From: Streptomyces albidus (ex Kaewkla and Franco 2022)
Lineage (GTDB): Bacteria; Actinomycetota; Actinomycetes; Streptomycetales; Streptomycetaceae
Direction: 5' to 3'
Assembly: GCF_013870515.1 (NCBI RefSeq)
Contig: NZ_JACBXA010000023.1
Location: 1 to 45,097 of the forward strand
DNA: 45,097 nucleotides
In this document: positions 16,186-24,438 of the stretch, in pieces
Layout: each line of letters opens with the position of its first letter
Numbering within the stretch: position 1 is the stretch's first letter
Made by a program: the position numbers and the translations under genes
Notes under the pieces: model-generated
The model's database searches: none
What the model saw: only the letters and a program-made list of their open reading frames with translations
What the model was told of the DNA's origin: nothing

Positions 16186-16941
16186 TCAGCCTCCACTGGG
16201 ACCGAATCGTTCGGTGCGGATGTGATCGGGGTCGTGGCCCAGGTCGACGAGCAGGTCAGCCGCGTTCTCGACGAAACCGGTGGGGCCGCAGACGTAGCAG
16301 AGGGGGGAGGTCTCGGGTGGCCAGGCGAAGCCCGTGAGGTCCTCCCGGCGGATCCGGCCGGGCCGGCGGGGCCAGTCGTCGGGAGACGTCCGCGTGAAGA
16401 GGTACTCGGTCTCCAGGCCCGGCTCTCCACGTCGCAGCTCGGGCAGGTAGTACCGGTCGGCGGGTCCGCGTACGGAGTGCAGCAGCCTGAACGGTGTGGA
16501 AGCGGCGGTCGTACGACGGGCACGGATCATGGCCATCAGAGGCACCACGCCCGAGCCGCCGCCCACCAGCAGCACGGGGCCCACTTTTTCGGGGGACCAC
16601 ACGAACCAGCCACCGACCGGTCCGCGCAGCTCCACCGGGTCCCCCACCGCGAGTTGGTCGACCAGATACGGGGAGACCTCGCCGTCCGCGACGCGCTGCA
16701 CCGTGAGTTCGACGAACTGCCCGCCGGGTGCCGAAGCCAGCGAGTAGCTGCGCTGTGCGCTGTACCCGTCCTCGGCGGTCAGCCTGACGTCGACGTGCTG
16801 CCCGGCAAGGTGACCGGGCCAGCCCGGCGCGTCCAGCACGAGTGTGCTTGCCGTCTCGTTCTCCGCGTGCCGTTCCAGGAGTGTGGCGACCTGCCAGCGC
16901 AGGCGCGTGCCTAGTCGCCCTGATACCGCTGTTCGCGCCAT
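16186..16941 (-). CDS. FAD/NAD(P)-binding oxidoreductase (ferredoxin-reductase type)
   Basis: 251 residues. The ATG at 16941 lies 31 bp inside the upstream molybdoprotein gene. Residues 15-110 form the FAD barrel with QRSYSLASAPGGQFVELTVQ. Residues 118-245 form the NAD domain with GPVLLVGGGSGVVPLMAMIR and the terminal CYVCGPTGFVENAADLL. There is no 2Fe-2S domain at either end, so electrons must pass directly or through another carrier. It is likely the NAD(P)H-dependent electron partner of the molybdoprotein. The protein has no signal peptide or membrane segment and so should act in the cytoplasm. Confidence 0.92.
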   Translation of the reverse strand: MARTAVSGRLGTRLRWQVATLLERHAENETASTLVLDAPGWPGHLAGQHVDVRLTAEDGYSAQRSYSLASAPGGQFVELTVQRVADGEVSPYLVDQLAVGDPVELRGPVGGWFVWSPEKVGPVLLVGGGSGVVPLMAMIRARRTTAASTPFRLLHSVRGPADRYYLPELRRGEPGLETEYLFTRTSPDDWPRRPGRIRREDLTGFAWPPETSPLCYVCGPTGFVENAADLLVDLGHDPDHIRTERFGPSGG

Positions 16942-17525
16942 GGGTCTCCGTAGTCGTGGTAACCGAGGCCCTCCCAGAAGCCGGGCTCGTCCTCGGTGAG
17001 CAGCTGGATGCCGTGCACCCACTTCGCGGACTTCCAGAAGTACAGGTGGGGGACGAGCAGCCGGGCGGGTCCGCCGTGTTCCGGAGGGATGTCGTCGCCG
17101 TCGTAGCCGTACGCGATCCAGGCTTGGCCGTCGAGCAGGTCCTCCAGCGGCAGACTGGATGTGTAGCCGCCGTAGGAGCTGACGAGGGCGAAGTCCGCCG
17201 CGGTCTCCACCTCTGCAAGCAGCACGTCGAGGGAGACGCCCTGCCAAGAGGTGTCGAACTTCGACCACTTCGTCACGCAGTGCAGGTCGACGGTGGGACT
17301 GTCGCTGGGCAGCGCCGTCAACTCGGCCCAGTTCCAGGCATGCCGGGCCCCCGTCTCGGTGGTCACCGCGAACTCCCACTCATCCCGGGTGATCCGCGGT
17401 GTCGGACCGGCCGACAGCACCGGGAAGTCGTGCGTCTCGTACTGCCCCGGCGGCAGGCGGCGGGAGGACTCCCGCGCCCGGCCCCGGAAACCAGGAGAAA
17501 CGACGCCCACGCTGGAGTCCTCCAT
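16911..17525 (-). CDS. Sulfite oxidase-like molybdopterin oxidoreductase, cytoplasmic
   Basis: 204 residues covering only the molybdenum-cofactor domain of the SUOX fold. The Mo-ligating cysteine is in VDLHCVTKWSKFDTSWQGVS, and HLYFWKSAKWVHGIQLLTED is a second family signature. The N-terminus (MEDSSVGVVSPGFRGRARES) has no Tat motif or hydrophobic stretch, unlike MsrP/YedY, so the enzyme should be cytoplasmic. It has no dimerisation or heme domain. It is the first gene of the cassette with the FAD/NAD reductase and the zinc-ribbon protein. Oxidation of sulfite or reduction of an S- or N-oxide are both possible; the NADH-type partner favours reduction. Confidence 0.92.
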   Translation of the reverse strand: MEDSSVGVVSPGFRGRARESSRRLPPGQYETHDFPVLSAGPTPRITRDEWEFAVTTETGARHAWNWAELTALPSDSPTVDLHCVTKWSKFDTSWQGVSLDVLLAEVETAADFALVSSYGGYTSSLPLEDLLDGQAWIAYGYDGDDIPPEHGGPARLLVPHLYFWKSAKWVHGIQLLTEDEPGFWEGLGYHDYGDPWREQRYQGD

Positions 17526-17621
17526 TCGTATCGGTCACCGGACTCCGGCCGCCCCGCGCGCAATTGCCGGCGGAGAAGCAGGAGTTGTCGCATCGCGGGA
17601 AGAGCCGCCTCAGGCAGCGCC

Positions 17622-18506
17622 TCAGGCGGCGACGCGAGTGCGGAAGCCGCGGCCGAGGAAGTCGCGGATGTGGTGGGTGATGCTCTCCAGGTGGCTCTCC
17701 AGGGCGAAGTGCCCGGAATCGATCAGGCGGATCTCCGCGTCGGGCAGATCCCGTTGGAACGCGCGGGCGCCGTCCGGGCCGAAGATCTCGTCGTTCCGGC
17801 CCCATACGGCCAGCAGCGGGACCTGGGAGTCGCGGAAGTACTTCTGGACCGCCGGGTAGAGATCCACGTTGGTGGGATAGTCGCGGAAGAGCTTGAGCTG
17901 GATCTCGTCGTTGCCGGGCCGGTCGAGCAGCGCCTGGTCGTGGACCCAGTTGTCCGGGCTGACGAGTGTGGGGTCGGGCACGCCGTTCACGTACTGCCAG
18001 CGGGTGGCCTTGGCGGTCAGCGCGGCACGCGCCGGTCCCTCGGTCTCCGGGCTCGGGGCCTTGGCGTAGGCGAACAGGCCGTCCCAGAAGGACATCACGA
18101 AGCCTTCGGTGTACGCGTTGCCGCTTTGCGTGATGATCGCCGTGATGCGCTGAGGATCCTGCAGTGCGAGTCGCCATCCCACGGGTGCGCCGTAGTCGTG
18201 CACGTACATCGCGAACCGGTCGACGCCCAGGTGGGCGAGCAGCCCGGCGGTGATCTCGGTGATGGCCTCGAAGGTGTACGGGAACTCGTCGAGGCCCGGC
18301 ATCGTCGACTGGCCGAAGCCGATGTGGTCGGGCGCGATGATCCGGTAGTGGTCCGAGAGGGCGGGGATCAGGTTCCGGAACATGTGAGAGCTGGTCGGGA
18401 AGCCGTGCAGCAGGACGAGGGCGGGCGCGTTCGAGTCGCCGGCTTCGCGGTAGAACACCTCCAGGCCGTCGATCGTGGCGGTGCGGTGGTGCACGGTTTG
18501 CGACAT
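17622..18506 (-). CDS. Alpha/beta hydrolase, epoxide hydrolase/haloalkane dehalogenase type
   Basis: 294 residues. The oxyanion-hole motif is LLHGFPTSSHMFRNLIPAL at residues 32-50. The nucleophile elbow AMYVHDYGAPVGWRLAL has Asp104 instead of Ser, which places it among epoxide hydrolases and dehalogenases. The acid is probably in AVWGRNDEIFGP and the catalytic His in LIDSGHFALESH. An N-terminal signal is absent. It lies upstream of the molybdoprotein cassette on the same strand with 96 bp between, so it could share the transcript or be separate. The substrate is unknown. Confidence 0.92.
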   Translation of the reverse strand: MSQTVHHRTATIDGLEVFYREAGDSNAPALVLLHGFPTSSHMFRNLIPALSDHYRIIAPDHIGFGQSTMPGLDEFPYTFEAITEITAGLLAHLGVDRFAMYVHDYGAPVGWRLALQDPQRITAIITQSGNAYTEGFVMSFWDGLFAYAKAPSPETEGPARAALTAKATRWQYVNGVPDPTLVSPDNWVHDQALLDRPGNDEIQLKLFRDYPTNVDLYPAVQKYFRDSQVPLLAVWGRNDEIFGPDGARAFQRDLPDAEIRLIDSGHFALESHLESITHHIRDFLGRGFRTRVAA

Positions 18507-19034
18507 CTTGCTGGCCCCTTCGTTCCGTACGGCTGGTTACCGGTGAGGTCGACCACCTCGGCTCGGCCCGTCACGTGCCTCTGGGAGCCGGGTGGGGCGC
18601 GGATCGGTGTGGGAGTCGCTTGTGACGGCGGGGGTGGGAGTCTGCTCGACGACACCTCGGACGGTATCCACGCCCTCGCTCACAGCGCTCGCGCAGGAGG
18701 CGTTCGGGTGCCCGCTGCTCAGCGCCGGTTGCGTGAGCATGCGCAGACGTCCCGCGCCCGTGGACCGGCGAGTGTGCCGGCCGGGGAGCCCGTCACGTCT
18801 GACCGCGACCCTCCTGGATCGGGAACAGGCTCTGTCATGGCCCGAGCCCAGGGCACGGGACACGTCCGGCATGCGCAGCCGGGCGGCGTTTCGGCCCCCG
18901 GCGGGTAGCCGCTCCGGCTCGGTCCCACGGTCGGGCGGCCGACCGGACGGGTCGAGCCGTACCCGGCACATGCGGAGCGCAGAAGCTCAGGGTCGAGTCA
19001 TCTCATCGGAGGATGTGCGGGGTGAAAGGGCACG
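18507..19034. other. Stretch without a recognisable gene
   Basis: About 530 bp. Open frames exist on both strands, as expected at this base composition, but none has a known domain or a good start. The left end must contain the promoter of the hydrolase. I see no repeat or stem of note. Confidence 0.45.
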
Positions 19035-19036
19035 TA

Positions 19037-19042
19037 TAGCAT
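19037..19042 (+). promoter_or_regulatory. -10 box of a probable leaderless transcript
   Basis: TAGCAT matches TANNNT and is followed by exactly 6 nt and the ATG at 19049 with no Shine-Dalgarno site. It stands out as an AT-rich patch. Confidence 0.5.
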
Positions 19043-19048
19043 CCATAA

Positions 19049-19249
19049 ATGCCCTCCATAGACAAAGCGTGCAGCTGCGAGACGGCTGCGTCTGCGAACG
19101 AACTGCTTCGCCGCTTTGCCCGGGGACGGATCACGTGGAGCCCGGAAGACCTGGCCGAGTACGAACGCCTGCGGCAGCGCTGGGCGCGTGTCGTCAGCCG
19201 GGGCCCGCAGGCGGCACCTTGTGGCTGCACCGTGGAGCCGGGCAAGTGA
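19049..19249 (+). CDS. Small hypothetical protein, probably leaderless
   Basis: 66 residues, not recognised. It has an N-terminal CSC pair (residues 8-10) and a C-terminal CGC (58-60), and between them a charged helical stretch (SANELLRRFARGRITWSPED, then LAEYERLRQRWARV). The paired cysteines could bind a metal. Support for it being real is the TANNNT box placed 6 nt before the ATG and reasonable composition. There is no similarity I know. Confidence 0.5.
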   Translation: MPSIDKACSCETAASANELLRRFARGRITWSPEDLAEYERLRQRWARVVSRGPQAAPCGCTVEPGK

Positions 19250-19340
19250 CCTGCCAGGCGAGCTGTGGTGGTGTAGCCGCCTTCGGCGACGGTCGCACTG
19301 AGAAGCAAGGGTCTGCCTGAGCACCCTGCAAGTTCGGGCT

Positions 19341-19952
19341 TCAGCTGGTTGTCGCGGGTGGTGCCTGTCCGTGTAGTGCTTGGAATGCCTGGTCCACGAG
19401 TGTGGGGAGGTGTTGGTTGCCGTCGCTGTCCACCCAGTGGGTGAGGGCGGTGGTCAGGGCGGCCAGCGATGCGGCTGCGAGTACGCGGGTGTTCAGGGTG
19501 ACCGTGCTGTCTGTGCGTGCGGCGAGGGCTTCGGCGAACATCTGCTCGGTGGCGTATTGGTTCTCCCAGACGCGGGCCCGGAGCGCGGGCGTCTTCAGGA
19601 CAAGCCGGGTGCGGACGAGCAGTGCTTCCTTGTCGGTTTCGTAGATGGCGGACAGGGCTTGGGTGAGCGCGTGGTGCAGGGCGGTGAGGGGGCTCTCCTC
19701 CGCGGGGCGCTGGGTGATGAGTTGGACGATCAGTGGGTCGTAGTCGTCGGTTTCGACGACGGCTTCCTTGGTGGGGAAGTGTCGGAAGAACGTCATGTGG
19801 GAGACGCCGGCTGCGGCAGCGATCTGTTCGACGGTGGTGTTCTCGTACCCCTGGCTCAGGAACAGCTTCAGAGCCTGTTCTTGAATGTTGTGACGCGTCT
19901 GGGCCTTCTTGCGTTCTCTCAGGCCCTTCGGTGCTGTGGGGGACGGTGCCAT
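19341..19952 (-). CDS. TetR-family transcriptional regulator
   Basis: 203 residues. The DNA-binding region is RHNIQEQALKLFLSQGYENT, then TVEQIAAAAGVSHMTFFRHF, with the TFFRHF variant of the TetR recognition helix. The ligand-binding domain follows to residue ~190. It lies 57 bp downstream of the flavin monooxygenase gene on the same strand, so the two form an operon. Two identical-type palindromes in front of the monooxygenase are the likely operators, which would make the system autoregulated. The ligand is probably an aromatic compound handled by the monooxygenase, which is inference. Confidence 0.93.
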   Translation of the reverse strand: MAPSPTAPKGLRERKKAQTRHNIQEQALKLFLSQGYENTTVEQIAAAAGVSHMTFFRHFPTKEAVVETDDYDPLIVQLITQRPAEESPLTALHHALTQALSAIYETDKEALLVRTRLVLKTPALRARVWENQYATEQMFAEALAARTDSTVTLNTRVLAAASLAALTTALTHWVDSDGNQHLPTLVDQAFQALHGQAPPATTS

Positions 19953-20009
19953 GTCGAACGGTGCCTCCGGTGCGTCACTGGGGGCCGGGAGCCTGAGCGC
20001 GATCGGTGA

Positions 20010-21515
20010 TCAGGTCCGGCCGAGGGCCTGCGTCAGCCAGTGATCCAGCGACGCCGCTGACGTACCTCTCCAGGCAAGGTGCGCGTCAGGCCGCACCAGC
20101 ATGACGTCCCGGCCGTTGCTGGCGCTGGCTTTGAGTACGGTAACTCTCCCTCCTGTGCCGAGATGGCGGCGTGTCACGGTCGCGCAGTCCCCGTCGGCGG
20201 GTGTCAGGAGCGCCCAATGGGCGCCGAGTTCGGCATGGAGTCGGGTCGGACTGCCGTCGGCCCGTTCGCATTTCAGGTCGGGGACGCGGTCGCCGGCGTG
20301 TGGCCCCGGTACGGCCCAGCTGCGAACTGACCGTCCTGCCAAGGGACTCTTGCGGTAGCTGACCTTCAGCTGGGAGGACTTCTCCCAGATCATGCGCTGC
20401 ACGACGGGCCGGTTCATCAACGGGACGAATACGTGATCGCGGATGAGACGCGCCATCGGCGTCCCGCCGACGACCATGCGCGTCATCGCGCTGGTGGACT
20501 CCAAGACCTCCTCGGCGATCGGACGCCGTTCCGCCTCATAGGAATCCAGCAGTCCTTCCCCGGACTGGCCTGCGGCGACCAGGGACAGTTTCCAGGCCAG
20601 GTTCTCCGCGTCTCCCAGCCCGGTGTTCATGCCCTGCCCGCCGAAGGGGCTGTGGACGTGTGCGGCGTCCCCGGCAAGCAGCACACGCCCTTTCCGGTAG
20701 GTGGAGGCGAGCCGACGGTGAATACGGAAGGTCGAGGTCCACAAAGCTTCCTGGACGTCGACAGACGGGAGACGGGCATGGTCGTGCAGGAGATCGACGA
20801 GCAAGGCAAGAACCTCCTCGCCACCGAGGTCCGCTGCCGTGCCCGTGGGGGCGGGAGCCATCAGCCGCCACACGTCTGCGCCAGGCATGGGGAAGGCTCC
20901 GAGCATCTGATCTCCACGAAGCCAGACCGAAACCGCCCCCTGGGGCAGAGACAGAGGAACGCGCACATCCGCGAGCAGGAAGCGCTCGATGACGGCCACG
21001 CCGGGAAAGCCGATGCCCGCCGCCTTGCGCACGCCGCTGTGTGCCCCGTCGCACCCGACCAGCCAGCCGGCGTCAATGGCCTCATCATCGATCTGGACGG
21101 TCACGCCACCGATGCTCTGATCCGCAGCGAGCAGTTCCCGTCCCCACTCGACTTCGACGCCGAGGTCGCGGAGTCGGTGCCGGAGGCGGGCTTCCACTTC
21201 CGCCTGGGAAATGATCAGTCCGGGCCTGGTGACCAGCTTGGTGCGTTGTCCGACGTTCAGTCGTGCCATCGGCTCACCGTTGACGTGAGTGAGCACCTGA
21301 CGGATGTGCACCGAGCCCTCCGGCAGATCTGCGAGGGCACCAAGACGATCCAGTACTTCCGCGCCTCGCGGCTGCAGCCCCAGCGCCCGCGACGTGGCAG
21401 CTGGCCCCTTCGCCTTGTCCACGACCCGGACCGGCACCCCGGTAGCTCGTAGACCACACGCCAGAGCCAGCCCTGTAGGCCCCGCTCCCGCGACAATCAC
21501 TGTGGAGAGAGGCAT
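20010..21515 (-). CDS. FAD-dependent aromatic monooxygenase (PheA/TfdB family)
   Basis: 501 residues. The ATG at 21515 has AGGAG at about 6 nt; a GTG one codon earlier is possible. FAD binding is shown by STVIVAGAGPTGLALACGLR at the N-terminus, the middle motif GCDGAHSGVRKAAG, and the GD motif LLAGDAAHVHSPFGGQGMNT near residue 280. A C-terminal thioredoxin-like extension (from about residue 400) is usual in phenol hydroxylase, RdmE and rifampicin monooxygenase relatives. The enzyme hydroxylates aromatic or polyketide substrates with NAD(P)H and O2. As it is paired with a TetR repressor and not a biosynthetic cluster, detoxification of an aromatic antibiotic or phenol is the more likely role. 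Confidence 0.92.
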   Translation of the reverse strand: MPLSTVIVAGAGPTGLALACGLRATGVPVRVVDKAKGPAATSRALGLQPRGAEVLDRLGALADLPEGSVHIRQVLTHVNGEPMARLNVGQRTKLVTRPGLIISQAEVEARLRHRLRDLGVEVEWGRELLAADQSIGGVTVQIDDEAIDAGWLVGCDGAHSGVRKAAGIGFPGVAVIERFLLADVRVPLSLPQGAVSVWLRGDQMLGAFPMPGADVWRLMAPAPTGTAADLGGEEVLALLVDLLHDHARLPSVDVQEALWTSTFRIHRRLASTYRKGRVLLAGDAAHVHSPFGGQGMNTGLGDAENLAWKLSLVAAGQSGEGLLDSYEAERRPIAEEVLESTSAMTRMVVGGTPMARLIRDHVFVPLMNRPVVQRMIWEKSSQLKVSYRKSPLAGRSVRSWAVPGPHAGDRVPDLKCERADGSPTRLHAELGAHWALLTPADGDCATVTRRHLGTGGRVTVLKASASNGRDVMLVRPDAHLAWRGTSAASLDHWLTQALGRT

Positions 21516-21531
21516 CACGGACTCCTGACGT

Positions 21532-21544
21532 GTTAGTCACTAAC
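21532..21544. promoter_or_regulatory. TetR operator candidate O1
   Basis: GTTAGTCACTAAC is a perfect inverted repeat of GTTAG around a 3-nt centre, immediately upstream of the monooxygenase ribosome binding site. Confidence 0.7.
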
Positions 21545-21548
21545 TTAT

Positions 21549-21561
21549 GTTAGAAGCTAAC
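21549..21561. promoter_or_regulatory. TetR operator candidate O2
   Basis: GTTAGAAGCTAAC repeats the same GTTAG-N3-CTAAC form, centred 17 bp from O1. Two such identical half-site pairs in a GC-rich genome are very unlikely by chance. Two dimers could bind here over the promoter. Confidence 0.7.
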
Positions 21562-21681
21562 GCGAATCGAGTCTTGAGGCAACGCCCTTCATCGGGACCG
21601 TGCTGCGCCGCCCGACGTGGATCAGTGGAGGCGGCCGCTGCTTCTGGATGCGGCTCATGAAGACCGTCAGCCGTCCCTGCT

Positions 21682-23019
21682 TCAGGGCCCGTCTTGAGAC
21701 TCGGTGCCGCCGGTGGTGCCGCGCTGGTAGATGTCGGGGATGTCGTCGGCGTTCTCGTCCACGTTCTCGGCTTCCCACAGGTGTCGGTAGATCCGGTCGC
21801 GGCGTTTGAGCAGTACCGCGGCCAGTGCGGCTGCCATCAGGGAACCGGCGAGGACGGCGGTCTTGATGTGCGCTGCGTCGGCCGGGTCGGGGAAGGCGAG
21901 TTCGCCGATGAGCAGGGACACGGTGAAGCCGATGCCGGCGAGCGTCGAGATGGCCAGGACATCGGCCCAGGCCAGGTCGGGGTTGAGCCGCGCGCGGGTG
22001 AAGCGGGCGGTGAGGTAGGTACCGGTGAGGATTCCGGCGATCTTGCCGATCACGAGGCCCAGCACGACGCCCAGCGGTTCCGGTCGCGTGAAGATCTCGC
22101 CCAGCCCGCTCACCGAGACGCTGACTCCGGCAGCGAACAAGGCGAACAGCGGCACCGCGACGCCGGCCGACAGCGGCCGCAGCAGGTGTTCCGTGCGCTC
22201 TCCCGGCGAGGCACGCTCCGCCTTCCGGCCAGGTGTCTCCTTGTCCCGGGTGGTGCGCAGGATGAGGCCCATGGCCACACCGGCAACGGTGGCGTGGATG
22301 CCTCCGTTGTAGGTCAGCGCCCAGATCGCGACGCCCAGGGGCAGATACCACCACCAGCCCCGCACCCGGAACCGCTGCAGCAGGTAGAAGACGACGAGTC
22401 CCGCTGCGGCACCTATCAGCGCGGGCGGGTTCAGGTCGCTGGTGAAGAAGAGCGCGATGACGAGGATGGCGCCCAGGTCGTCGACGACCGCGAGGGTGAG
22501 CAGGAAGGCCCTCAATGCGGAGGGGAGGTGGGTGTTGAGGACGGCCAGTACCGCCAGCGCGAAGGCGATGTCGGTGGCCATCGGCACCGCCCACCCCTTC
22601 GAGGAGCCTCCGCCCGCCGCAGCCGTCGCCAGATAGAGCGCAGCGGGCACTGCCATCCCGCACACCGCAGCGACTACCGGCAGTGCCGCTGCCGCAGGGC
22701 TGCGGAGCTGACCCACCACCAGCTCACGCTTGAGCTCGATACCGGCAACCAGGAAGAACAAGGTGAGGAGACCGTCTGAAGTCCAATGGCCCACGGACAG
22801 GTCCAGCCCGAGCGCGGGGATCCCGAAGTGAAGGTCCCGAGCAGCCGCGTAACCCGCGCTCCAAGGCGAATTCGCCCACACCAACGCGACGACAGCAGCG
22901 GCCAGTAGGGCAAGTCCACCGACCGTCTCGGTCCGCAAGGCCTTGGCGACCGCCGTGCGTTCGGGCCACGACAACACGCTCAGGAAGGTGCGTTGCTCAT
23001 CACGGGAAGCGGGGCTCAT
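21682..23019 (-). CDS. nhaA: Na+/H+ antiporter NhaA
   Basis: 445 residues from the ATG at 23019 (MSPASRDEQ); GGAG lies about 11 nt upstream. The frame is open further upstream but reads as an Arg-rich extension unlike NhaA. Some twelve membrane segments are present. The key motifs are GWAVPMATDIAFALAVLAVL with the TDxAF aspartate, and FLLTLAVVDDLGAILVIALF with the Asp-Asp pair that binds Na+ and H+. LSVGHWTSDGLLTLFFLVAGI is also typical. The C-terminal tail after RRDRIYRHLWEAE is hydrophilic and acidic. The protein extrudes Na+ in exchange for protons at alkaline pH or high salt. It is a single gene. Confidence 0.95.
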   Translation of the reverse strand: MSPASRDEQRTFLSVLSWPERTAVAKALRTETVGGLALLAAAVVALVWANSPWSAGYAAARDLHFGIPALGLDLSVGHWTSDGLLTLFFLVAGIELKRELVVGQLRSPAAAALPVVAAVCGMAVPAALYLATAAAGGGSSKGWAVPMATDIAFALAVLAVLNTHLPSALRAFLLTLAVVDDLGAILVIALFFTSDLNPPALIGAAAGLVVFYLLQRFRVRGWWWYLPLGVAIWALTYNGGIHATVAGVAMGLILRTTRDKETPGRKAERASPGERTEHLLRPLSAGVAVPLFALFAAGVSVSVSGLGEIFTRPEPLGVVLGLVIGKIAGILTGTYLTARFTRARLNPDLAWADVLAISTLAGIGFTVSLLIGELAFPDPADAAHIKTAVLAGSLMAAALAAVLLKRRDRIYRHLWEAENVDENADDIPDIYQRGTTGGTESQDGP

Positions 23020-23393
23020 CAACACGGGCTCCAAGCCATCGACGGTCGGACACAACGGTCCCCAGCCGCCGACCAGACTTCCCGGCACACCCCGCGCCCT
23101 CCGACGCGTCACGCACACCCTACGGGACGACTCGTAGGCGTGCCCGGGGGCGGATTCTGGCCGCCTCAGGACGGCTGATGCGGGGGAAGTCAGCAACCAG
23201 TGCAGCCGGAAGACTGCCGGGAACGGGACATGCGGCACTGCCGTGAGACAGCAAGGATTTGTTTCCCGACAGACCGGAAGACGGGGCGGAAACCAAGCAC
23301 CGGTCGAAGAGCCCGGTCAAGTAGAAGCGATGCACATTGGCACGTCACGAGAGAGCGAACTCGAGTAGCAGCGCATCCCTTCAGCTGCCCCGG
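23020..23393. other. Stretch without a recognisable gene
   Basis: About 370 bp upstream of nhaA. It must hold the nhaA promoter. No gene, repeat or strong stem is seen. Confidence 0.4.
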
Positions 23394-23852
23394 GTGCGGT
23401 CGACAGACTACGAAGGCGCGACCCTCCGACCGGTGGATTCCGCGCCTCTGGCACGACTCCTCGACTCATGGTCTACCGGTAAGAGCTCACGCACCGCCGA
23501 CGAGCTGGCTCGGCTACTGGCTGAGAACGAGCAAGACGGTCCGATTCACCTCGTCCGCATCCTGGCTGCGATCGAAGCAGCTGCCCGCGAAACCGGCGGC
23601 AGCCTTGCCCACCTCACCGACACCCCTGCCATCACAGCCACCTGCGGTGGAACGCTCCACTACCTGGTCGAGATCCTCAACGGCAGCGGACTTCGCGCAG
23701 CCACCACAGCCGCCCGCACCCTGGACAACCACTCCCGCTACCTGGTGCTGACAGCCCTACGCCCCTACTGGGGCGCGCCCCTTCGGGTCATCACCGGCAC
23801 ACGGCCTCACGACGCGTATGTCATGTCGCCCAAGCGGCTCTGGAAATCCTGA
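23394..23852 (+). CDS. Hypothetical protein, unrecognised
   Basis: About 152 residues if started at GTG 23394; a TTG at 23337 is another possibility, and neither has a clear ribosome site. The reading looks like a real soluble helical protein: RTADELARLLAENEQDGPIH, then LVRILAAIEAAARETGGSLA, TCGGTLHYLVEILNGSG and LDNHSRYLVLTALRPYWG. I do not recognise the family. It sits just before fragments of genes typical of integrative elements, so it may be cargo or a broken element gene. Confidence 0.5.
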   Translation: MRSTDYEGATLRPVDSAPLARLLDSWSTGKSSRTADELARLLAENEQDGPIHLVRILAAIEAAARETGGSLAHLTDTPAITATCGGTLHYLVEILNGSGLRAATTAARTLDNHSRYLVLTALRPYWGAPLRVITGTRPHDAYVMSPKRLWKS

Positions 23853-23995
23853 TTCGGCGAAAGCAGCTCGGCTCCGCAGGCCTCACTTTCATGGCAGGGG
23901 AGTTGGCGGTCAAGCCACAACGGGACAGCGGTTCCGGGAAGACTGCATGCCGCGCTGGTCACAGCCGCAACCTGCGGCGAAGCGGCGGTGTCGCT

Positions 23996-24111
23996 GTGAT
24001 GATCCCTGCGACGCAGTTGCGGCTCATGCTTGCCCGGAGTGGTGACCGGTGGGACGCGGTACGCGTACCCGTCGTCATCGGTGAGGCGGTCATGTGCGGC
24101 CCGGTGCCGCC
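23996..24111 (+). pseudogene. N-terminal fragment of an element-associated hypothetical gene
   Basis: The short reading MIPATQLRLMLARSGDRWDA followed by VRVPVVIGEAV resembles the N-terminus of streptomycete proteins that start with ...RDWDAVRVP..G..AL, which I recall from integrative and developmental gene neighbourhoods. After about 35 residues similarity is lost at the junction with the methyltransferase fragment in another frame. Confidence 0.4.
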
Positions 24112-24438
24112 TGCGGCTACGCCATGTTCTCGATGTTCGGGGCGTGCTGGTTCGCGGACCCGCAGGTGCTGCTGCCGCTGATCGCCGATCGGCTGAACCC
24201 GGGCGGTGTCCTGGTGTTCTCGCAGCCTCCGGCCATCCCTGGCGCGTACGGCCCGCAAGGCATGTACAAGGGCGGATTCGCGGGCCCGGCGATGTTCACC
24301 TACCGCTACAGCTACACGCCGGAGCGGTGGGAGGGCTGGTGTCAGGCGGCTGGCTTCGCGAACGCGCAGGCGGCGGTGCTGGACGCACCAAAGCCGGGGT
24401 ACATCGGGACGCTGCTGGTGCGGGCAGAGAAAGCCTGA
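24112..24438 (+). pseudogene. C-terminal fragment of a class I SAM-dependent methyltransferase
   Basis: The reading from 24112 (CGYAMFSMFGACWFADPQVL) lacks the SAM-binding motif I that should precede it. It continues with the typical motif after strand 5, LIADRLNPGGVLVFSQPPAI, then YKGGFAGPAMFTYRYSYTPE, WEGWCQAAGF and finally IGTLLVRAEKA. The closest pattern I know is the methyltransferase often carried by actinomycete integrative conjugative elements. About half of the usual 220-250 residues is missing. The 5' side is fused to an unrelated fragment. Confidence 0.6.

Noticed and set aside
18592..19320. Plus-strand open frame of about 240 codons in the gap after the hydrolase
   Set aside because: Composition is Arg- and Ser-rich with no domain and no ribosome site; it also crosses the better supported small gene at 19049.
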